A stretch of DNA of 29,458 bases, taken from positions 1 to 29,458 of the IMG/VR virus record IMGVR_UViG_3300031974_002361; one strand, written 5' to 3'. Numbering within the stretch: position 1 is the first letter of the stretch; each line of letters begins with the position of its first letter. Origin of the DNA: a virus. Below, piece by piece: positions 23,801-29,458 of this stretch. Under the pieces are notes generated by a model. That model was not told the origin of the DNA, did no database searches, and was given only the letters and a program-made list of their open reading frames with translations. The translations under genes were made by a program, and so were the position numbers.

Positions 23801-26800
23801 ACCTGATGAATACACACGACCTGGTAGTTCTTCAAACTGTTCGTATTCACTTCTTGTGTTACCGCCGTTTTGTGGTAGTGCGTTGTAGTCTGTACCCGAA
23901 CCTGCATATTCCCAAGTGTGTGCAGATGAGTTCACAACAGAAGGCCTGTGGAACCAACATTGGCTTTCGGGTAAATTTATCAAGTTTGTTAAACTACTAC
24001 TACCATCTGTAGCAGTAATACTAAATGTAGCTGTACCGAGATTAGTACGTGCTGCTGCCTCATTTACACCAATTACAGTGTTAGGCACACTTGCATGGTC
24101 TGAATCGATTGTACTTGTTTCATCAAACTGAATTCTAAGTTGACTTTGTCCAACTGTAACAGTTTCAATACTTACAACAAGTATTCTGTCTCTTGGTGTC
24201 CAACTGTGAACAATCGCACTGTTGTTACTTGCACCTGTTGTACCTGTAATAGCTCTGCCAGGAACAAATTCAAATCCTTCCGATCCAGATTCTAATTCAA
24301 GTGTTTGATACGTTGTATGGCTACTTAAAATTTCTTCAACATAAAATTCAATAACACCTGATAAGAATTTATGTGTGCCAGTACTTGGACTAATAATGTT
24401 TACATCAAATTCTAACGAGTCATCAAACGTTAGTTTAAATTCATCTTCACTAATGAGATTGATGTAATATTGTTGCTCGTCGTCAAGTCCTGCAATTGGT
24501 GTATTACCATTTGGATCATAGATAACTTTTTGACCATTTGTAAATCCGTGTGCAACTAAAGTTATAACATCTGTATCTTCATTTATTGCTGTTGCAGCAT
24601 TAAACGTAGTTTCCGTAGGAGTTGTTTTGTAATCGTTTGTTATATCACCTGCACTACTAACTTCTGTTGGATCTGGTAAGTCTAATGGATCATTTATAAT
24701 TGTTTTTACAATATCAAAACGTGATCCTGCAAAGTCTTGAACGGCAGCAGGTAAAGTGCTTATATATGTTAGTGCTTCAATCTTCGCTTGCTCAATTGCT
24801 GCAATAGTTTGTAGTTCTTGTCCTTGTATGCTAAGTTGTGATGAATCTTGTAGGTTACGTGTATAGTATGCTAGTCCAGCACTACGTGAATATCTGTTAC
24901 CTGTGTCCCATGTATCTTGAGCAACTGCTTCAACAATTAGTCTAGTGTCTCTGTTACACTTTGAACTATCGTAAGTAAAACCGTACCAGATATTTGCTTG
25001 AATTTGTTGGTTGATATATTGAGTAACATTTTGTGCAATATTGATACGACCTTCTAAGTCTAATTGATTGTATGCACTGTATTCTGGATTACCACTTACC
25101 CAACTTAAATCTGGAAGCACCTCAGTCGGAGGTGTTGCACCCTCGCTTTGGATGTAATTGATAATATCATCCATTCTATCACCGGCGTAATCACTAGCAT
25201 CAGTGCTGCCTGCTGTACCACTAGTATCTTGTGTTTCAGGATTACCTGCACTTACACTCACTGGTGTTTCTAAAATAACTTCTTGAATTACTTCTTTAAG
25301 TCTTTCGTATGCCGCAACTGTTTCTTCTAGTTGTCCTGCACCATATTGCTGCACTCCATCAATAAAGTATGCAAGTGCTGCTACTGTTGTTTGTAAATTG
25401 CCGCCGTATGTTAAATCATATACAAGTGCATCAATGATTAGCCCTGTATCTCTTTCACATTTGGCTTCGTTGTAGATAAAGTTTTCTGAGAAAGGTTCAG
25501 TGCCTGCACCTACTTGTACAGATATCCAAGCGGTAACTTCTTTGGTTATAAATGTTTTGTTTGCTAATAATTGTTGAACTGCATTTGCAAATCCTGCATC
25601 ACTTGCATTATCTGTACCGCTTGTAGGAGTTGGGAATACATAAGCATCGGCTACAGCATCTCCCGGAACAGTGTTGGTATCGCCGTTGGTTAAAATATCT
25701 AATACTTCGTCCCATAATGCGTTTGCTCTAGATATTGCTGTTGCATCAGTTAAATAATTTGCTGTAAATGTTTTTGCTTGTGTAAATGCTTGGATATGTT
25801 GATCTTTTTGATCTCCGTAGTTGGCAAAACTACCGCTGAAGTATCTAAGTGCGGAGCTAACAGTACGATAGTTACTGTCAAATATAATGTCATATCTAAT
25901 AGCATCTAATAATAATCTTGTGTCTCTACGACATTTGTCTTCGTTGTATGTAAACCCGGCCCATATACTAGGAGTAGCTGCTGCAATCTGAGCATCAATC
26001 CAAGTAACAACATCGTCGGCAATAAGATCTTTGTTTGAATCAAGCAACTCATATGCTTTCTTATATTCAGGTTCACGGAAGCGTAATACAAATTCTTCAA
26101 CAGGTGCGTCACGATTGATACCCACAATAGTAACTGTTTGCTTACCATCTGCCTGACCTGTTGCTGTAACAAAACTTCTATCAAAAGCAAATGCTTTTGG
26201 CGAGAAGCCTGAACTTCGCAGCGCATACAAACCAAAGTTTGTAGCAGAGTTAGTAATAGAACAATATCCACCTGACTGACAGTAAACACCGTTGAGCAGG
26301 AAGATTTCAAAACAAGACACGATCTGTGCATAAGCATCATTGGTTAATCGCCACGCTGTACCGCCAAATGATAGAATAGTAAAGGCGTTAGCAACCATTG
26401 ACTTACCTTGTTCAGGTATTGCGCCAACTACTGGATTCTCAGCCTCAATACCGTAGGTCGGAACGTTGGGCGATTCAACTTTAGCACCGTCAATTTTAGC
26501 ACCATTCATACCTAAGAACGAAATAATACTAGCGTTCTGAATATAGGGCGAAGTAAAAATTGTCGGTCTTGTGTTTGGCAGATTTGGATAATCGGCACGG
26601 TCTGTAATCACAGAATCAAACGGATCATCAAATGCAACAGCGTAGTCTGCTGTAATAGTTGGAATAAAGTTGTCGTCAACACCGTCTCGGAATGTAAATT
26701 CACCAAAGTAACAAGCGTTACGAACACGTAGCATGTCCAAGTTAGCATTTGCAGGTCGAATAATACAACCACGCAAACCGTCACCTTTGATAACTGTGTT

Positions 26801-27481
26801 ATCTGGAACAATAACTGGATTGTCTTCTGTATAGTCACCAACCGCAACTTTAATGTTTACACGTTTAAAGTTGATAGAACCATCACTGTTGTAAACAATA
26901 CTACTTGCAATTTGACAAGCTCTTTTAACAGTTTTAACCGGAGCACTTTGTCCATCGTTATCGTCATCCCCTTGTTCTTGCGAAACATAAACAACGTTAC
27001 CGCCAAAAATATCTGGATCTGTAAATTCTAAGTTACCGTTGCCATCTGTTTTTAAAATTTGACCAATTGTACCAACTGACGGAGGCAATGTCATGCGGTA
27101 TCCTTGGTCTAATGTATCCGGTGCTTTAAGTCCTACTCCTGCATCACCTGATGCTGTAAGTTCTTTAAATGTAAGTGTGTTTGCATCTTCAACATCGATG
27201 CTATTGTAAAAATTTACACCTGCCGCAGTGTACTGAGCAGTGTCTTGTCCATTGACTCTAATGTTGATTTCTGCTGCTGCACTATCGCCTTTGTCATCAA
27301 TAGCAACTTCTGTATCGTTATCAAAAATACGTCTAGTAACATCTTGTACTGTATTATCATCACGTAGTAAGAATATCTTACCATCTGCTGTGTTGATAGC
27401 TAATTCGCCTGATTCTAATTGAGATACAATTGGTTGCTTACCCGCGACCGCACTGCGTTTGTGTTTAATTCTAGTTGCCAT
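17897..27481 (-). CDS. Giant tail fibre protein with C-terminal S74 intramolecular chaperone
   Basis: 3194 residues. The N-terminus (ATRIKHKRSAVAGKQP, LESGELAINTADGKIFL) is the usual start of marine T4-like fibres. About 165-450 is a pectate-lyase-like beta-helix (YVSQEQGDDDNDGQSAPVKT, then NTVIKGDGLRGCII). Three KCxRDTxxxxxA modules lie near 515, 675 and 842. HGF-type modules lie near 980, 1745 and 1826, with a related AHNLQIGN near 1513. A FEY/WEY-GRV module paralogous to the next fibre gene lies near 1190. From about 2550 are GSGLT and LDGxDSxxF shaft repeats. The end is a Peptidase_S74 domain: SDARLKTNI at S3077-D3078 (self-cleavage expected between them), GLLAQEVQEVLPEAV, and a closing coiled coil. 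It probably binds host receptors as a trimer. GGAGG precedes the ATG by about 9 nt. Confidence 0.93.
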   Translation of the reverse strand: MATRIKHKRSAVAGKQPIVSQLESGELAINTADGKIFLLRDDNTVQDVTRRIFDNDTEVAIDDKGDSAAAEINIRVNGQDTAQYTAAGVNFYNSIDVEDANTLTFKELTASGDAGVGLKAPDTLDQGYRMTLPPSVGTIGQILKTDGNGNLEFTDPDIFGGNVVYVSQEQGDDDNDGQSAPVKTVKRACQIASSIVYNSDGSINFKRVNIKVAVGDYTEDNPVIVPDNTVIKGDGLRGCIIRPANANLDMLRVRNACYFGEFTFRDGVDDNFIPTITADYAVAFDDPFDSVITDRADYPNLPNTRPTIFTSPYIQNASIISFLGMNGAKIDGAKVESPNVPTYGIEAENPVVGAIPEQGKSMVANAFTILSFGGTAWRLTNDAYAQIVSCFEIFLLNGVYCQSGGYCSITNSATNFGLYALRSSGFSPKAFAFDRSFVTATGQADGKQTVTIVGINRDAPVEEFVLRFREPEYKKAYELLDSNKDLIADDVVTWIDAQIAAATPSIWAGFTYNEDKCRRDTRLLLDAIRYDIIFDSNYRTVSSALRYFSGSFANYGDQKDQHIQAFTQAKTFTANYLTDATAISRANALWDEVLDILTNGDTNTVPGDAVADAYVFPTPTSGTDNASDAGFANAVQQLLANKTFITKEVTAWISVQVGAGTEPFSENFIYNEAKCERDTGLIIDALVYDLTYGGNLQTTVAALAYFIDGVQQYGAGQLEETVAAYERLKEVIQEVILETPVSVSAGNPETQDTSGTAGSTDASDYAGDRMDDIINYIQSEGATPPTEVLPDLSWVSGNPEYSAYNQLDLEGRINIAQNVTQYINQQIQANIWYGFTYDSSKCNRDTRLIVEAVAQDTWDTGNRYSRSAGLAYYTRNLQDSSQLSIQGQELQTIAAIEQAKIEALTYISTLPAAVQDFAGSRFDIVKTIINDPLDLPDPTEVSSAGDITNDYKTTPTETTFNAATAINEDTDVITLVAHGFTNGQKVIYDPNGNTPIAGLDDEQQYYINLISEDEFKLTFDDSLEFDVNIISPSTGTHKFLSGVIEFYVEEILSSHTTYQTLELESGSEGFEFVPGRAITGTTGASNNSAIVHSWTPRDRILVVSIETVTVGQSQLRIQFDETSTIDSDHASVPNTVIGVNEAAARTNLGTATFSITATDGSSSLTNLINLPESQCWFHRPSVVNSSAHTWEYAGSGTDYNALPQNGGNTRSEYEQFEELPGRVYSSGTNELGDFKVGDFITAFNRTGNITFRNKVQVDELDALRLSLSDVAIEEISTSVNLGDDEIGGPSDARLPTQLAVRSFISNRLGGFVDKTVSTAAVPGAIVQLNTNGQLNADLIPATRQFTNTNTNGYQSRLEQVDDIPPIDLKAGDIATENYEQVELTLTGNITANDGDMITQPGVADAIGYAKGNYVASGNLLVVTIGGAWDENEDSTGDPWEVSAGSLFVEGVDSGATIASKGPSTEIIDNWFLRSSNTSQFLNLDPIPDYTFTSVNMTDIERNSDVATVTTDVAHNLQIGNVVQVVCNDDESYNENGLVISTPTSTTFTISNVDSADPTKASASVTGTVRTIVTSADGGAQGAVTEYVAGVAENLDNANLVNGSGYTPLLATKTYESVPFQPKTGSGTGAKGNITVTAGQITDVDITRGGSGYEVGDLLEVLASDVGGTGSGFEIEVTSIAKRAYVNIVGGELFVASVTSIDFVEDNTAVATARDINLDDVITHNFLAGTLAGGGAVNYTDSRITITNHGFGQGDPVVYDSLANTPIGGLLNGQTYYVKVIDADTVELYEGFALLNQAEFTSTPANNNHNITRRTVNIVDNSIVVENHGFTTGDAFRIESLEDGSSVNVLPTIETGDPIDSGARFFVGSVTDNSFTIHSLRSDALNSINDLVTNAIVLINTGVGSAQIIQNNVQVNSVINTSSRLLENWNTLAVTNIDAENIISGTISPSRLGATGVPNSDTALFGDSSYKTVVQSLKKASTVDNPISLTGSSVSGEFYGDPVNIGISNVDYDPLGTFSGLGVARFLQTQFDIDTGGSGQVFIKDGVVDAGTLDGLDSAYFLNPANLTSVVPVTKGGTALATYSIGDIIYAQSAASLNQLNIGRRNNFLKSNGETPEWGTALDLAEGLDIGSAALTSKSTGAGRIYNENVTSLQIGGAATNIVMGNGDGPRDIFPFIDSYEATVARSVVINLSSITATTSEVTQNGVNEVIMSDTTGILAGMIITGSTSIPANTTVSGVTDDAIYLSAESTGSILSGTTLAFTYTPYTLGISPGDTVNIASSGVTNLDGTWPVSGATDNATSFTIQTDNLVTALATDVPAGSHTINNSLILKNSSIIIGNAETSGTPSNGIIKGADGLGTDVAGGDITIQAGIGTGNATGGDFIVNTGETSTTSDLLQTVTERMRIDTYGDTDLNGYTDFTDTTAIKVPVGTTAQRPGEVGQRVTVQTGQVRFNSTDVAFEGYDGTAWATLGGVKDIDQDTFIRAETASGDDNDELDFFTANTQRMQIGATGDLAFGDALDKFTVAYTTGNANFAGNLVVEGDLTINGTTTTLDTTTLIVEDKNIELGNVATPTDITANGGGITLLGDTNKTMLYNVTNAAWQFSESINIANTKVYRINNVDVLSSTTLGGTVVASSLTSVGNLGAGSITSGFGNIDIGSSTFTGNGSGLTTLNADELDSGTVAGARLGGNQSMDGVKTFTDTSAATNTTTGAVRVGGGMGVAGDLYAGSLNTANGSGIQALNATNLGSGTVPNARIDGTYSNLTGTGALNAGSISTGFGNINIGTSTFTGNGSGLTNVDAETLDGIDGANFVRSDEADTMAGLLTMSHAGDEMIRLADTSASGSPYISFYQATDRRGYIQYADSGDKIQIVNEGGNTRLEVDGGTNGLVFNDGTASYTVWHAGNDGAGSGLNADQLDGLSSASFIRADANDDFTGTLGGTGSISITGNVTANTFSGDGSGLTGISADDANTLDGIDSTGFLRTNGAHNSTATQVFTNSGTAFRGTQGTMGDNDQWRFGGAATGSNAGYLEIATGDDGTEPHYHRQYTGVFSSLTRTATILDGSGNTLFPGEVTAYSSDARLKTNIENIPNALDKVKALNGVLYNWTNEGHKWGLDVDTEKREVGLLAQEVQEVLPEAVAPAPFDIDTDTGESKSGNDYLTVKYERIAPVLIEAIKEQQKEIDELKAIVQKLLDK
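18008..18253 (-). other. S74 chaperone domain and self-cleavage site (within fibre)
   Basis: Codons for S3077 (18251-18253) and D3078 (18248-18250) mark the site where endosialidase-type intramolecular chaperones cleave themselves after trimer folding. The SDxRLK signature, the AQE motif and the C-terminal heptads (IKEQQKEIDELKAIVQKLL) are present. The released fragment would be about 117 residues. The right boundary is the cleavage site; the left limit given here is approximate, and the domain continues to the fibre stop at 17897. Confidence 0.85.
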
Positions 27482-27489
27482 TCGGCGTG

Positions 27490-27500
27490 CCTCCTATTTA
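27490..27500 (-). promoter_or_regulatory. Ribosome-binding site of giant fibre with adjoining TAAATA
   Basis: The minus strand reads TAAATAGGAGG. GGAGG (27490-27494) is the strongest ribosome site in the window, about 8 nt before the ATG. The TAAATA directly before it could not give a transcript containing GGAGG at normal late-promoter spacing, so I treat it as coincidence and place the promoter at 27557-27567. Confidence 0.6.
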
Positions 27501-27512
27501 GGTACGGGTCAA

Positions 27513-27524
27513 GTCTATATAGAC
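27513..27524. other. Perfect 12-bp palindrome in fibre leader
   Basis: GTCTATATAGAC is fully self-complementary and lies in the predicted 5' leader of the giant fibre mRNA, flanked by GGGC and GACCC on the minus strand, which could extend pairing. It may be an mRNA structure or a protein-binding site; no partner is identifiable. Confidence 0.45.
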
Positions 27525-27556
27525 GCCCTGAACTATGCGATAGAAATCGCTGTATT

Positions 27557-27567
27557 GTTATTTATCA
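27557..27567 (-). promoter_or_regulatory. Late promoter element for the giant fibre gene
   Basis: The minus strand reads ATGATAAATAA, with TAAATA at 27559-27564, following the upstream fibre terminator and giving a predicted leader of about 70 nt, longer than for other genes here. Confidence 0.55.
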
Positions 27568-27574
27568 TAGGAGT

Positions 27575-27604
27575 AAAAGTGGTAGCTTTATTAGAAGCTA
27601 CCAC
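27575..27604 (-). terminator. Intrinsic terminator overlapping the stop of the upstream fibre gene
   Basis: On the minus strand, GTGGTAGCTT and AAGCTACCAC form a perfect 10-bp stem around CTAATA, followed by TTTT. The left arm encodes the last residues (GGSF) and the TAA stop is in the loop, so a ribosome finishing the protein would cover the hairpin. Confidence 0.8.
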
Positions 27605-29458
27605 CATCTAGTGTATCAGTCCAGATTGGAGTTGCATCAACATCACTTGTTACAGTAAGTATTTGGAAACTTTCATTTATATCGCTTGTTCCTGCTGCAT
27701 CTGTTACCTGTAACGGATCAGCTGTATTACCATACAAAATACCATTTGTTGTAAATTCACTTACACCAGTACCACCATACTGTACTTCCAAATCATTGTT
27801 TGTTAGTATCAGTGTACCATCAATGGTTACATCAATATCAAATGTAGTATTGCCATTTACAGTACCGCCTGTAAGTTTGTTTAGGTATCTGTTCTCAACA
27901 TATGTTGCAACGGCTTTCTGTGTAGGCACAGTATTAAAGTCTTGTGTACCAATACTTGCAATCAAATTTGCATTGTCACTAACTTCTTTCAGTTCAACAC
28001 CAACCGGAATACCGTCTCTAATAAACGGACCAACACTAGTTAGACCTGACAAGTCGATTTCATTAGCGTTCAGTGTAATAGCACCTGTAAGAGCGTTTAC
28101 ACCAAAGAAGTTACCAACTCTAAAGTTACCAATTTGGTCAACAGTACCACCAGCAAATACTCTACCTTGATTACGTTCAATAATCTCTTTCTCAGGAATT
28201 GCTGTACCACCAAAGAACGGTAATGCATTATATGTAACACCTGCGCCAACATATTCAAATGCATGACCTGATGTTGATATTGTACTCACATTATACAGTG
28301 CTGCTTTTTTATCAGTGGTAACACTGGTCAAACCTGGGAAGATAGTAATTTCAGCAGTACCACCATATTCTGCATTCAATGCATCTGTTGCTGTGTCAGC
28401 AATAGTGTTTTGCGCATTTAGCATTACATTTCTAATACTATGATAAACTGCACTACCTAGTTCATGATTATGAGGAACTTCGTGCCAGCCTGCTGTGCTG
28501 TTTTCTAAAACAGCTAACCCAATTCTATCAACTAGTAATTCGATATTTTGTCCTACAGTTGCACTAGCATCGTTGTTAGTCAAGAACACTTGATTTTCTA
28601 AGTTGTTGTAGCTCTTTGTAACAGGATCGTTAGCAGCAACTTGTCTCATAATATCACCTAAGTAATAATATGTGTATGCTGTTATATCACTTTGGTTTGC
28701 ATAGTCTGTATTAGTTAGGTTATTTAAAATTGCTCCGCTGTAATATGCCTCGCCTGCTCTGCGAGATTGCTTGTTACCGCCATACATTATATCATAAATT
28801 ACTGCATCAATAATGTAACCAGTGTCTCTTGCACACTTGTCAATATTATAATTAAATCCTAGTATACTGCTGTTTATATAATCAACAGTTCCTGCTTGTA
28901 TGTTAGCTTTCTGTGCTAATAATTGTGATCCACTGGATCTTGTTAGCAAAGGCAACCAACTGTAATCTGCTTCAACTTCTGCAGGTGTTCCTACTAGTGT
29001 TTGATTATCAACAGCATCTTTTACAATACCAATCAAACTTACTGCTGTTCCGCTTTCTACTATAGTGCCATATGCTCCGCCTAAAACTTGGCTTTCAGGA
29101 TTGCCTGCTTGAGGTACTACAGCAACACCTTCAATACAACTTTCGACAATGTTTTGCAAGTGCGCATATGCTGCCACTGTATTGTCTTTTTGCTCATCTG
29201 GTAGATAATTAGCAGTTCCTAAGAAGTATGCTCTAGTTGCAATCAATGTTGCAATGTTACCAGTGTATAACAGATCGTATGCAACTGCATCAATAATTTG
29301 TCCAGTATCTGAGCGACATTTATCTTGATCATATGAGAATGCATTATAGGTAGTTTCTAGGAAACTAATTGTGCCTTCTACAATAGTATCTTTTTGTGTT
29401 TGTAAATTATCAATTGCACTTTGAGCACCAGCAGTTGCCCAAGTAGTATCTGGATAAG
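27591..29458 (-). CDS. Tail-fibre-like protein, C-terminal part (runs off right edge)
   Basis: The frame is open to the right edge (about 621 codons seen), so the N-terminus is outside the window; a TTG at 29244-29246 is internal, not a start. Two KCxRDT modules are present (DKCRSDTGQIIDAVAYDLLYT near 29265-29325 and DKCARDTGYIIDAVIYD near 28780-28845). Then HEVPHNHELGSAVYHS and a module HAFEYVGAGVTYNALP, GRVFAGG, GNFRVGNFF that parallels the giant fibre near its residue 1190. The end is a beta-rich tail finishing GGSF with no S74 domain. It is therefore a paralogue of part of the giant fibre. Likely a structural component of the same fibre or a second receptor-binding protein. Confidence 0.85.
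   Translation of the reverse strand, partial: YPDTTWATAGAQSAIDNLQTQKDTIVEGTISFLETTYNAFSYDQDKCRSDTGQIIDAVAYDLLYTGNIATLIATRAYFLGTANYLPDEQKDNTVAAYAHLQNIVESCIEGVAVVPQAGNPESQVLGGAYGTIVESGTAVSLIGIVKDAVDNQTLVGTPAEVEADYSWLPLLTRSSGSQLLAQKANIQAGTVDYINSSILGFNYNIDKCARDTGYIIDAVIYDIMYGGNKQSRRAGEAYYSGAILNNLTNTDYANQSDITAYTYYYLGDIMRQVAANDPVTKSYNNLENQVFLTNNDASATVGQNIELLVDRIGLAVLENSTAGWHEVPHNHELGSAVYHSIRNVMLNAQNTIADTATDALNAEYGGTAEITIFPGLTSVTTDKKAALYNVSTISTSGHAFEYVGAGVTYNALPFFGGTAIPEKEIIERNQGRVFAGGTVDQIGNFRVGNFFGVNALTGAITLNANEIDLSGLTSVGPFIRDGIPVGVELKEVSDNANLIASIGTQDFNTVPTQKAVATYVENRYLNKLTGGTVNGNTTFDIDVTIDGTLILTNNDLEVQYGGTGVSEFTTNGILYGNTADPLQVTDAAGTSDINESFQILTVTSDVDATPIWTDTLDGGSF

Noticed and set aside
18447-25600. 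Possible short nucleotide repeats as CRISPR or mobile elements in the fibre
   Set aside because: The recurring words are codons of fibre shaft repeats (GSGLT, LDG), irregular in spacing, with no spacer-repeat structure or inverted ends.
29244-29246. TTG as start of the right-edge fibre gene
   Set aside because: The frame stays open and coherent upstream to the edge, with a further KCxRDT module, so the TTG is internal.

Overview
This AT-rich window is a late (virion-structure) region of a T4-like marine myovirus. The evidence is a set of recognisable T4-type morphogenesis proteins: gp13 and gp14 (neck), gp15 (tail completion), gp18 (sheath), gp19 (tube), gp4 (head completion) and a gp16-like small terminase. 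They sit with very large tail-fibre proteins and accessory enzymes (2-oxoglutarate oxygenase, P-loop kinase, Nudix, SGNH hydrolase, glycosyltransferase) of the kind carried by cyanophages and pelagiphages. Base composition, the fibre N-terminus and the inserted sheath fit that group. The sequence alone does not identify the host. I found no tRNA, CRISPR, insertion sequence or integrase.

Layout, read on the minus strand from the right edge. The C-terminal part of one fibre-like protein (27591 to the right edge) is followed by a hairpin, a promoter and a 3194-residue fibre ending in an S74 self-cleaving chaperone domain (17897-27481). Next come a 60-residue protein, a 125-residue unknown, a DxD glycosyltransferase and an 868-residue protein made of about seven 100-residue repeats (14061-17818). 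The only plus-strand block is gp14, gp15 and a Nudix hydrolase (10790-14080). It diverges from gp13 at a 15-bp perfect dyad and converges on the repeat-protein gene with a 20-nt overlap. Minus-strand genes then resume: gp13, SGNH hydrolase, kinase, gp18, gp19, a tube-fold protein, a 124-residue unknown, gp4, 2OG oxygenase, gp16-like TerS, a 185-residue unknown, and a peptidoglycan-binding protein that runs off the left edge. That last gene (1-780) has no stop inside the window, so a finder that needs both ends misses it.

Expression logic. Most transcription units start at a TAAATA element resembling the T4 late-promoter core, placed just before the gene or inside the last codons of the gene upstream. 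Several units end in a stem-loop. Overlapping ATGA or TAATG junctions suggest translational coupling inside operons.

Most worth following: the symmetric divergent late promoter, possible leaderless starts, head-targeting-like N-termini on two neighbouring proteins at the left end, the tandem-repeat protein coupled to a glycosyltransferase, a tryptophan-rich module shared by gp14, gp15 and the sheath insertion, and paralogous modules in the two adjacent fibre genes.
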